In this document: positions 50,500-61,900 of the stretch, piece after piece
Layout: the number at the start of each line of letters is the position of its first letter
Numbering within the stretch: the first letter of the stretch is position 1
From: Cercopithifilaria johnstoni
Lineage: Eukaryota > Nematoda > Chromadorea > Rhabditida > Onchocercidae
Length of the DNA: 64,000 bases
Direction of reading: 5' to 3'
NCBI GenBank assembly: GCA_916381525.1
Contig: CAKAEH010001958.1
Location: forward strand, 62,001-126,000
Notes under the pieces: generated by a model
Databases searched by the model: none
The model's input: the letters and a program-made list of their open reading frames with translations, nothing else
Told to the model about the DNA's origin: nothing
Translations under genes and position numbers: made by a program

Positions 50500-51325
50500 T
50501 TAAGCCTGAACATCAACCAATTCTGGTGGAAACGCAGCTTTCGGATGTTTTGACTCGAAATGTTGTTTATAGGTTTTCGGATCTGGCATCAATGCCTGCA
50601 ACAAATATTCTTTATGCTTGATTTCCCTGAATACTGAACTTGCTGAAAACCGAAAAGTTAGCGTCAAATCATTTTTACATACAAAAGGAACAAGTCTGAC
50701 CTCTTATTAAATCCTTCCATTAATCCTTAAAATTTATTCGCTTACTCCCGAGACTTTGAGAAAGATTATTTAACAGCTTTCGTGGGCTCTGAATATGTTA
50801 CTTAATTCGAACTAAATATGTGAGATCAAAACTTAAAATGATGCCATAAATAGTACCAGTTTCCATAATCCTCCAGACAATAAAGATTCCTCCCCAGAAA
50901 ACAGTTAGCTCTGGAACCACTCTATACCATTTCAGAATGAATAATTTTTTAGCGTGAACTTTCTTTTAATCTGTTTCATCCATCTGAGAACTTACAAATC
51001 AGTAGATCAACTTTTGCCTATGCATTTTGATAAAAGTCAAATGATAAAATAGAAAAATCATTAGCACCAGTTTAAATAAAAGGTAAAAGATAATTGGGAA
51101 ATTATCCATTACTACATAAAAGAGATCACGCCGACAGTCTATGTCAAATATATCAACTATGCTAAGTAAACTTCCAAAAGAAAACTTTACCATACAAACA
51201 GTACATTTGTGAGTAAGTGCTTTTATAGCAGCTGCCTTCTGATCACTTCCCTTTGATTTCTTTAATTCCTCTTGTTTTTTCAAGTTTTTTTGTTGTGACT
51301 GAAACTTCTGGTGGCCACGAGCCAT
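50500..51325 (-). CDS. ZNF706-like small zinc-finger protein, copy B (canonical)
   Basis: Two exons, 51191-51325 and 50500-50595, encode 76 residues, the same length as vertebrate ZNF706. It starts MARGHQKFQSQQKNLKKQEE, has the SDQKAAAIKALTHKCTVCM segment, and the second exon reads ALMPDPKTYKQHFESKHPK and ends PPELVDVQA, the family's typical ending. The finger Cys pair is CTVC and the His pair HFESKH. Exon structure and intron position are identical to copy A, so the two arose by tandem duplication. Vertebrate ZNF706 has been described as a repressor affecting stem-cell exit from self-renewal; the role in nematodes is unknown to me. Confidence 0.92.
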
Positions 51326-53000
51326 CGAGCTTCTTTCTATTCAAAACTATTGGGCTGCAAAATTTTAAGCAGTAGAGATCATCTGTCTTTTTTTCTGGAC
51401 CACATCAGCTTCCCGATTATTCTGAACTACGGGGATGAATATCCCAAAATGATTCCACACTAGTCGCGAATTTTCATTCCATATATCCTTAAAAAGACGT
51501 GGAACAAAATATGTCATTTAAAAAGTGGATATTGCTTCTTCGGGGATAAGCGTAATTATTTATGCAATAATACAAATAATGTAGCAAAGCCGCTCAGACT
51601 CCTTAAAATTATTGAGAATGATTTTATTAAACCAACTTAACCAATGGCGGACTTAGAAAGAAGTGAAGGTTTAACTGTAAATGGAAATATTTAAATGAAT
51701 CCATGAAACCCTCATGACCCAATGAAATGTAAAATTTGGTAGTGAACTATGCTACACATTTCCCCACCAATACCACTGAACAGGAAACAGGAAGATATCG
51801 TTCAAATTCCCGAAAAATAGCTGTAAGGTGAGGAAAATTTCAACTAGTAGCAATTAACTTCCTCACCAGTAAAAAAAGAAATGTCTTAATCGCTTATAAT
51901 AATTAATTCCACTGAGAGTGAATCAAGCAAAGTTTTCAATCAGCATCGTTAAAAGACAGGTTTGTTTGAGACTAAGGGATCTTAATCCTCCGAAAAGAGC
52001 AAGATAAAATATTCGCCTAATTCTCTTCACTTCTAAACATTAAAATTAAGCTAATATACATGCTCAATAAAGAAATCAATGAAAATCCAAGAATCCATCA
52101 ATCATTTCTTCTTGAAAAATGCAGAAGAAACACCCATCAACTATTAATCAAGATGTTAATTTGCTCCCCAAAATTTTCAAAATTTCTCCAACATATTTAT
52201 CTTACAACAAATAAAATTCATTCAAAACACGCTACCCACCAAATGCATATATCATCTAGCACAATTGTAAATTGAAAACAGCCAGTGGTGATAATATAAA
52301 CGGATGAATGAACGATAAATGCAAATATGGCAAGCAGCCAGAAACTCTTCCACTAGCAGTAGAAATAACCTGCACAAAAGCTAACAATATTTATTTTACA
52401 AACCTTAATATATAGAAATATTTCATGAACGGCATTTCATGAATAGGGCATTTCATGAATAGTACAAACAATACAACATTCTTCGAAAATGTGCATAAAG
52501 ATATCATTCTTTTACCCGACAGATATGTAGTTAAGAAAATATCAAGCTTATACGCTGTAGAACCGCAGCTGAAGGAGAATGGAAATTAAGTGCACCTGAA
52601 ACTATTCAATGCATATTATTCATCATAGGGAAGAACTCACTACTTCTCTTGAAACTTTCTGCAAACAATTGCAAAACTTTGAAAATTAATAACACATCCA
52701 ACTATAAAAGAATGAAAGGATCATGAACACTTTGACAGCACGATTTAATCATTTATTGATTATCCGCCTTCTCGGTAAATTCTTGAACTCTATATTTTAA
52801 ATTTGAGGAAGCGTACAAAAAAGGAACTACTATAAGCAAGTGGTTTTGAAATGAGATTAATTAGATTTTACATGCATTCATATCATAGAAACATCAGGAA
52901 CATCACACTGAAAGCCTGTGAGAGCTTTGTGGCATCTTCTCTCATTAAATACTTATAAGTTCGACAAGGATTGACCGCTGAAGCGAGGCAGTAGAAAAGT
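51326..53000. other. Intergenic DNA
   Basis: No gene supported. A short array of GCATTTCATGAATAG words lies at about 52425-52462. Confidence 0.55.
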
Positions 53001-54434
53001 TTACACAATTTCACAGACAGCACCTAATTTTTCAAGTTTTTCTTTCAGTTCTTCAGCTTCACCTTTACTCAGATCTTCCTTCACTGTAGCAGGCAACATT
53101 TCCACAAATTTCTTCGCCTGTACCAAATTTAAACCTTCAACTGTTGTACGGATTTCTTTGATTAATGGGATCTTCTTTGAACTATCCACTTTCGTTAATT
53201 TCACTGAGAAAAATGTCTTTTGCGATGCTTGAGATTTCATCGATTTCTCTTCTTCTTCTCAAATAGAAAAAAAATTTTTAATCATATAAGAGGAAAAATG
53301 AAAAATGAGAGTAAACTCAATATAAAAAATATTTCTTTGACAAAAAAAAAGAAACGTTTTCAAAAAAACACTGATATTTTCTATACTGAAAATTAAAAAC
53401 TTCATGAACTTTCACCTGCGGCAGGCGTAGTCCCTGAGGCGGCAAAAGATTGTGCAAAGACGTGAGCGTCTGGCAAATTCAATTTCTTTTTCAATATGCT
53501 ATTCAGATCTGCCACTTCGAAAATCGTTAAACTGACTATTTCGTTTGCTAACCGAAGGATTCGTTCCGACACCACCTTTTCGCCGTCTCGGTGTGGAAGT
53601 GGGGATGCTTTCCCTGGTTCCAATGGTAGCTGGAATTTTTGGTCAATAGCTGAGGTAGGGGGTAACTCCATCCCCTTGCCATCATTCATAGAAGGAGCTT
53701 GTGGTTCTGTTTCTTGCTTCTTTTCTAGGGTCGTGGACATCCCTCCAGTATTTTCGAACTGTTCGACTTCTGTGGATGTTGAAGTTGGTTTTTTGTCTTC
53801 TGGTGATTTTGAAGATAACTTTTCTAATGGAACTGGCGCTTGTGCTGCACTCCCTGAAACAGAAATTCGTTTATACCAAAAGAGAGGCTCATACTAGATT
53901 GACATTTGTTTGTTTTATTCGCTGACTGTTTTTCCATTAATTAGCGTAATCGTTAGCAGAAATGAGGGATTGACAGAAATTGCTTCAAAAAAATTCCTTG
54001 AATCCGACATCACGCTAATAAGGAAGTGCTAAGAACAGCAACTCAATGTTGGATATCATAACAACACGATTCGATAGCATTAGCTCTAATGCAAAGCAAT
54101 TCAAAACATCGACTATTCACTCCTTAAATTCAAAGGATGGTTTAAAGGAATTAATGAAAATCTAAACCAACGATTTCTTTCGTTGGACTATAGCCTCAAT
54201 TGAATCCACTACAACTGATTAATATTACCATCAGACTGAAGCCTTTAGTAAAAATTCGGGAAAAAAGTGCTTGAAGTATCATAAAAAATTTTAAAATAGG
54301 CTTATAATTATAAACAAATAATAACCTGTGGCAGGCCTCGTGTTCTTTATAAATAGTGTAAAACGATTTCGTGAAGTAAGCGCTCTTACCAATATATTTC
54401 GTACGCAAACTATTTCCATATTCTTTAACGACTC
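53001..54434 (-). CDS. Mitochondrial ribosomal protein bL12m
   Basis: bL12m forms the large-subunit stalk that recruits translation factors. Exons: 54390-54434 (likely internal), 53416-53853, 53001-53257; phases agree. The C-terminal domain is clear: SVKLTKVDSSKKIPLIKEIR, TTVEGLNLVQAKKFVEMLP and LSKGEAEELKEKLEKLGAVCEI match the L7/L12 fold. The N-terminal dimerisation segment is SERILRLANEIVSLTIFEVADLNSILKKKL. Before it lies about 85 residues rich in Pro, Ser, Thr and Glu with no counterpart in bacterial L12. The exon with the start codon was not found; the targeting sequence should lie upstream of 54434, perhaps beyond the degenerate repeat at 54590-54840. Confidence 0.93.
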
Positions 54435-54589
54435 CTAGATCAAATTATGTAAAACAAAAAATGATATGATTCTTTAAAATGTTCATAAAAAATATCACGA
54501 CCCGTAACGCACAAACCACATTACCTGTACGTTATACATACTACATTCCTTCTCTCGCTTCTTCAGATCATAAATAATCTACTATTGTA

Positions 54590-54840
54590 AGATGCAGGCC
54601 ACAACACGCAACCTACTTCTGTTGCAAGATGCAAGCCATAGCGTATGACCTGTTATTCTTGCAAATGCAAATTATATTATGTATTATTTATGATGCAAGA
54701 CATTGTAGTATGTAATTTAATGCAAGATGCAAGACATTGTAGTATGTAATTTACTTTTCATGCAAAATGAAAGTTATTTAAGTGACTCTTAACTCAAAAT
54801 GTAAGCTATAATATGTAATTTATTCATCCTGAAAGATGTA
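54590..54840. repeat. Degenerate tandem array, unit about 27-40 bases
   Basis: The word GATGCAAG or ATGCAA recurs at irregular spacing of 27-40 bases, each time followed by an AT-rich stretch with TGTAATTTA-like words. Two adjacent copies share ACATTGTAGTATGTAATTTA exactly. It lies in the first intron or promoter of bL12m. Confidence 0.75.
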
Positions 54841-56143
54841 GATCATTAAAACAGTTGCTCATAAACTCCCGAGAAACCACCCGCCTACTCCCTCCCAAAA
54901 GTACAACGTCGCTACCAAAGAACAGATAAAGAATAACCATTTCATATGCAATACACTTAGTGAAACATACAGTAGCACAGTGATCGTTCCAAGACCGAAA
55001 CTGGCCAAACGTGCTTGCAATTTTTTTCAATTTCTTGATAATATTCTGTCACTATCATTATTATTATCATTATCATTTTTTGTTACTTACAGTTCACATT
55101 TCAGATTGTAAAATAACTTCGTATATTATTTCACTTATTTTAGCTCAATTTCCGTTTCGCTTTTCGATCCATGTTGCTTCAAGAATCACCGTCAATTTCT
55201 TTAAAAACTGGCGATTACTATCAAGCTTCGAGCGAGAATGTTAAAATTTGCTGGTATCCTTTTCGACTTTAGATATCCTTTCTATTTTGTGTTTAGTTTT
55301 ACTCTTTCACTATAATTTTACCTTACTTCAAATAAATATAGCTTCGAGTTTAACCGTGTAATTATTCCTTTATATTTACTCAATTATTTTTTGAAAATGA
55401 ATAATTGTATAGAGGATTAAATAGTAAGTATGGCAAATCAAACGAATATTTAAGTACTACTTTTGAACCGGTAGTAATAATATAACAACTGACTTTCGAA
55501 GGACGATAAAACATCATGTTGAATCGTTGCACTGAGAATCTAATGATAAACAATGATTATTGAAGATTTAAGCAATAACTTCATTTTATAAGTAAAAGAG
55601 CTTCGAGAAATTTCAAGGAGAATAAGTTTCAAGTTAATGAATGAATCCACTTTAGCACATCGAATTCCTATTTCAAGATGAAATAGTTGGTTAGGCTTTG
55701 TGCATTTCAAATTGTCCTAATCTCTTCGCTTCCCTCAATGTTGCAATAGTCATTCGCAAATAACTTCAATATGGTGGATAGTCATCAATATTAAACCCAA
55801 TAATTTTATCGTATCCTTTAATGACTCAATTAAAGATTGTTTAATTAAAGTCACATCGTCGTCTTATAAAAGATAATTATTTAGTAAAAAGGACAGAAAT
55901 GACAGTTAGCTTAAAGAAGGCAGAGATGATAAGAATCATGAATAATTACAGTGTTATCAATTTCGTGCAGTATTGGATTGTTATATAGAAAATTGTAATA
56001 AGCACTAAATTAGCTGGAATCAAAATACTCAATAATATTTGAAGATATCAAAGTTTATCTGAAACTAGAGGAATAAACAGGTGTTTACGTAGCATGTTTA
56101 TTGTTATATCACGATATGATAATAAATTCTTATTTTAGTATCT

Positions 56144-56164
56144 AATATATATATATATATATAT
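56144..56164. repeat. (AT)n microsatellite
   Basis: A perfect AT run of about 20 bases. Confidence 0.9.
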
Positions 56165-56506
56165 CAATATCCAGAATATGAAATGAATACAGCAACGTAT
56201 AACTTATTTGGAAGTACATCAAAATTTGTGCTAAAGCAGATGATCGAAATAATTCAGCCATCTTTTGTCTTCTCTTGCTTTATAAGCTTTGCCAAAGAAA
56301 TTTATTTTTCCAACAAATGAATAGAATATGAAGAGAAGGAAAAAAATTTACGAGACGATAAATATTAGATTCTTGCAACTGCACGATTTACAAGTTTCGA
56401 AATACATGACGTTTTTTCGCAATCCGGTTTTTCATTCTGAAAATGAATATGAACATAGAATATCAATATCCAGAATATAAATTGAATACAGCAACGTATA
56501 ACTTAT
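56164..56506. repeat. 45-base direct repeat 300 bases apart
   Basis: The bases at 56164-56208 recur at 56462-56506 with two or three changes; both contain ACAGCAACGTATAACTTAT. Confidence 0.8.
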
Positions 56507-56631
56507 ACTAAACAGTATCAAATAATATAAAATCTTTGACAAATTCAAAATCAACAATAATGTAGATAAAATTTAATAAAAGCAATAGTTACTTCAATCA
56601 TATTATCGATCAGTTTTTAATCAGCTTACCA

Positions 56632-56841
56632 CTAAGTAACATTTGTATTCTGCTAAATCACATATATGTATGATATATGTATTATCACTGATATAAGATA
56701 AAAAAATCTTAAGATTTCGAAATGAAATTGGCATTTCTAAGTAACATTTGTATTCTGCTAAATCACATATATGTATGATATATGTATTATCACTGATATA
56801 AGATAAAAAAGTCCTAAGATTTCGAAATGAAATTGGCATTT
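56632..56841. repeat. 105-base nearly perfect tandem duplication
   Basis: The unit starting CTAAGTAACATTTG at 56632 recurs at 56737 with only a few changes (a deletion-free copy). Since 105 is a multiple of three, a minus-strand frame repeats 35 residues, which is a by-product. Confidence 0.92.
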
Positions 56842-57420
56842 TATCATCATAGTTATTTCTAATAATTATGGAACTACTATACTATGAACATTTATACGTA
56901 AATTTTGCACTATCATACATTTACCGTAATAAATTTTCTACAGTCATACATTTTTTCCTTTATCATGTAGAAAAGTATTTAAGGGAACAGAAATACACAA
57001 AAATTAAAATATCATTTTATTACATTCATTTCATCATTCATTCTTTTAAACATCCATTTGTTGACAGTAAGCTTTTCAACAGTAAACTTTAGCTTTTCAT
57101 TTTTTTACAACAACAAGAAATGATGTATGAAATTGCAAAAATTATAAATTTTAAGAAAGAACAAAAAGAGTGATGGAAGAATGAGGAAAATTTTTTATCG
57201 AGAAAGAGAACATATGCATGACAAAGGCTTTATAAATCCTAGGAAATTAGAGTGTAATTTTTTGCCAGATCGTAATCTCATGACTTAAATGATATATTAA
57301 ATAATTCTTGATATTAATTGAACAATATTAATAGAAAGAAAAGGATATTTGTCTATCCTTCCAATTGATAAGAAGAAAGTAAAAAATATAGAAGTTTAGA
57401 ACCGTTCACTGAAAGTTTGT

Positions 57421-57495
57421 ATATTTGGCTGACAATATAACATTTTGATACAAATTTTTATATTTGGCTGACAATACAACATTTTGATATGAAAA
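57421..57495. repeat. 39-base tandem duplication
   Basis: ATATTTGGCTGACAATA starts at 57421 and 57460; the copies continue to CATTTTGATA. Confidence 0.85.
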
Positions 57496-58119
57496 CAAAC
57501 CTTTTGTTTGTATGCTTGGTATACTACTTCTTCGATAGGTTATCATTAATTTTTATTCAACGATTATTTGGTAATATCAATAAAGGATTAGATCAATATG
57601 ACTAAAATGTCCCGCTTCTAAGCAGCATAGTAAGCGACCAGGAAGGATAACTGTTTGAGGGAAGGTTTCAATCTAGACTAGCTTTTCATTAACTATATAA
57701 TTTGATTTGCGGTAATATTGCAACGTCACATTTACTTTTCAAGGTTGAGGTGATCAACTTCAAAAGAGCTATTCATCCGTTTATCCTCTTAATATTCTTT
57801 GCTTATTAAATTGAGAATGATTGCATGATTTCAGAGTATTCCTATACCTCAGGTAAGCAGGAAAGAAACGAGTAGCAGGCTTATAATTGAGCATAATGCG
57901 ACACTACACACTTTGCAAGCGCTAAATTTTTGGAGGAGGAAGATTTCTTGAAGAGATAAGCGAACTGAAGGGAAGTAATCTTCTGGAAAGGCATAATACT
58001 ATTATTGTAACTATAAATCAAAAGGATAATCTGATAAACTCACAATTCTAACATCTTCCCTAACATTGGGCAACATGGTAACATCGATCATTTAGTTAAG
58101 AGAAATGCAATAATACATT

Positions 58120-58222
58120 TTTACATGTGAGCTGCGAAAATACAATTTTATACCTTTCATATGAATTGCGAAAATACAATTTTATAACTTTCATGTGAAC
58201 TGCGAAAATACAATTTTATACC
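58120..58222. repeat. 34-base tandem repeat, three copies
   Basis: TGCGAAAATACAATTTTATA starts at 58133, 58167 and 58201, with TTTCATRTGAR between the copies. Confidence 0.9.
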
Positions 58223-58927
58223 GTTTTTTGATTTAAACCAAAAAAATACACGTAAAAATAGCAGAATAAAAGAACTGCAGCATTAGGAATATCAGCGTTC
58301 TTAGCTACAAAGAAAAAACTAAAAATTAGATTGTGTCGAATTTCGGAATGCTATGTGTGAATCTCTCATAGCTTGCATTCGTTCCGTTATTTAAAGGATT
58401 AACACCACATCTGCCTTGATCAAAGAAAACCTCTGGTCAAATCCATTAGCCTGAAGTTTTCCGTGTCTGGCGAATTAAAAAGCAACTCGTTATTTCCACA
58501 TGGTTAATAAAAGACAGATCCCGGTCTCCTATGATTCGCATAATTTAAGAAAGAACTCAATAGTCCACCAAACAAGTTTATGTCATGCTTATGCAAACAT
58601 TACATGAACGGTATTTACAAAAGTGAACGAAACATTTGATTTGTTTTACAAAGAAATACAGTTCAAGCGCACAGATATTCGACACAATAAAGTACACGAT
58701 TTGATGGATCAACATAACGACGCTTCATTTCCTTGTAAACAATTTTCCTACATTTCACATACCTCTGAAAGTAGTTTAAATTATCATTCATAAAATAATC
58801 CAACCTTTTCCATTTACATTTCTGTTTAAACGTTTCGAAATTTAAAACCCCCGATTATGTGCGAAATCATTTTTGTTATCGCATAGCCACCTAAAATCAG
58901 GTACCATGAAAACGGAATTGAAAACAC

Positions 58928-61900
58928 CTACAAAAATTCTTTTGCTTCTCTCAATGCTTCTCGCACAGCAGGAGGATAGTCTTCAGCTTTTATAGATTTC
59001 ACGAGACAGTACGATACGCATTTCACTGGAACCCAACGCCTGCAAATAAAATTCGTTAGAAAAAAATAACATCATTCGACTACACTATGATATTTTGAAA
59101 AAAATCATGAATAAAGTGGGACATATTGGAAAGTTTAGTGCGATTACATTAAGAGAATTAAATGAGAAGACTATGATTCTTTTTTAATATTAAGACTACA
59201 AAGCTATCTGACCATCCAAATCATTACTAAATTCAATAATAAATGAATTTTAGGCCAATCAGATAGAATAAGGATAATGCGATAAATTCAAGTTTGAATG
59301 CGAAAAGATATCAACAACGGTTTGAATCAGATACCAAAGCGTTTTGCTATCTTCAAAATCTATTTGTAATTGCAGCAGCAAGTTTGCTTTCGATTATTCC
59401 AATTTTTACTATTATCGACGAGAAAAGGAAAGTTTTACTAAAATTCTTACCAATTTTTTTGACCGTCAAAATACAAGACCAAAACATATTGCGTATAATC
59501 ATGTGGTTTTGCGCTAAACATTTCATCTATTGGCAAATCAGCCAGCAAAACCTGAAGTTACACCAAAATACTTCGAAATAAAATGTAAAATACATGTCTG
59601 CTATACAGGTGTAAAATGCAAACGTTTAATTTCTGATAATAGGCTAGTAGTAAAAAGAAATTTTTAAACATTGAAAACTATAATTTTAAAAACCTACCCT
59701 CATTCGTAAATCGATGACCCTCCCAATTTTACGTTCATTATTTTCTGTTATCCAAACAATATCGTCATGTTGAAATTCACATGCCACTTCAACTGTTTCT
59801 GCAATACCTTTTTTTGTTGAACAGTAAGACATTTCTTCAGAAAATTTCAATGTAATAATTAGTGAGGATCAACTGAGCCAAAACCGGCCAGTCTTAAGGA
59901 GATAAAAAGAATTACTTTTGCAAGCAAAGTCAGAAAGAAAAAATAATAGCCTTGCTATTATGATTTCCACAAAGATAGAAGGGACAATACTTACAGAAAA
60001 AAAGTTCGCTGCGGCACTTTATCGCTCTTGAACAATTTAAGAGGGCAAGTTTGTCCTAAAGCTAGATAGGATAATTATAACAATATTTTTATAATTTATT
60101 GCGAAACATTACCAACAGGACGTTCCATTGGTGGTGGTGGCATTAGCCTTCGAGATTTCCTTGTGTTTCTTCGCCGTCCTCGTCGAAGAGGCATTTCATC
60201 TTCAGCAGAACTTGATTCTTCCATTGTGGAAGTGTCAGTTGTCAAAAATTTCGGACTTTTCAGTGGACCGTTTCTGTAGGTCATAAACGACTCTATAGCT
60301 GAAAGTAAAAAAAAGCAAAAACTAGAAGCTACAAAAAAGGAAATATTGATATTCAATAGAGCAGTATGATATGAACTGGGAAATGTGAAAAATTTATAAT
60401 GAAAAATGTTAAGATGAGATTAAACTGGCGAGAATCGACTTAGAAAATCGGAAAAGACGGACTGAAATTCACAGTTGACTACAATAATATCGAAGTTATC
60501 TTGTTTCACGATTGTGATAACTGATATATGACGAATATTACGTACCCAGATTATATTTGGGACGCTTTCGTGTAACGCTGTCATCAAAAGTTCGCAAAGT
60601 ACGCTTCCGAGTTGATGTTCTCGTTGGAACCGTCTTTTCACCCTTTGAACTACGACATATTGACGCTTTTTTTTGTACAATGTCCAAGCCTTCATCGTTT
60701 TCCTCTTCGTTGTCAAGCTTCGATCCTTCGATAGGTGTATAGGATATGCTTGATATTGTTTTGAATACCCCATTTGCCTGCATAATACTTGAAATGAAGT
60801 GAATTATTTTTCGATTGGTATTTTTATGAGCTTCTTACCGCTTTTTGTATATTCAAATTGTGCACAATCGGCAAAATGAACATATCAATGAATCGATGCA
60901 AAAGCGACTTCTGAGAAGGAATAACAAACATCAGTAGCAACTGTATGTTTTCTAGCATTGATCAAAAAATTATTCCAACTCCCAAGTTTCTTTTTCATGT
61001 TGCATCAAACACTTTGAGGCAAGCAAGTAAGAAATCAGTTTATATACTGCAAAGATCTTTACGCTCAGTAATGAAACAACATTAGAATATTCATACCAAA
61101 GTGAGAGCCTGCACGTCTTTTTCAGCAGCTCTAAAATATTTCAGACCAATGCGATGAAGTCGATGACCATATTTCCAGAAGAATTCATTATGTCGATTAA
61201 ATGTTGAACAATTATTCATCATTAATGTAAAATCAGACTTGAGCTGCGAGAGGTTTTTGTAATCACATTTTGCAAGTTTCCTGTTAAAATATGCCATGAG
61301 ACTTTGTTACAGTACTCAACAGACAAATTTCGTTATTTTAGGAATTGAATCGAAAATAAAAAGTGAAAATTATAAGCTTACTTTCGCATGGTGGACAAAT
61401 CCATTGGATTTTTGATAACCGTCGAATAACCAGGCACCTCCTTTTCCGTTACTGGCTTTGCAAATACCTGTAATGAATATTTTCTCAACAAAAAACTGTA
61501 AACAAAAAGGCAAATGGAAGAAACTTCGTGTTAAAATGAAAAATTTTCTAGCATCAATGGATGTACATAATAATTGATAAAGGGAAGGGAAAGGAACTAA
61601 AGAAAACTCATAAATTATAGATCTTTCCAAAAACCAATGAATGGATTTCACTGAATAAGTTAAACTTACATCACTATAATCTTTGCTAGCAATCTTCTCG
61701 ATTACTTCACTCATTATTGCATTCAACGGCTTTGTCAAACGATTCAGCAAGGAGGCAGTCGAGTCATACTACAATAAAAAGAGAAATCTTTTTGAAGAAC
61801 TTATCGAAAATGCTAAAATATATAGCAAAATAAAATAAATATTCAATACTGCAATAAAATTTCAAATCGTAGAGCAAAACTCAATTCATCTTTTAATCGA

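Larger units (their letters stand above)
54841..58927. other. 4 kb without a supported gene
   Basis: AT-rich DNA with several local duplications listed separately. Open frames at 55011-55244, 56621-56839 and 56868-57092 lack splice context. The missing first exon of bL12m may lie at the left end and the 3' UTR of BRPF at the right end. Confidence 0.5.

Noticed and set aside
54541..54840. CRISPR-like array
   Set aside because: Irregular spacing, degenerate units and eukaryotic context; it is a decaying minisatellite.
60420..60773. 117-codon minus-strand frame in BRPF
   Set aside because: Wrong frame over the exon at 60546-60777; the correct frame joins neighbouring exons in phase.
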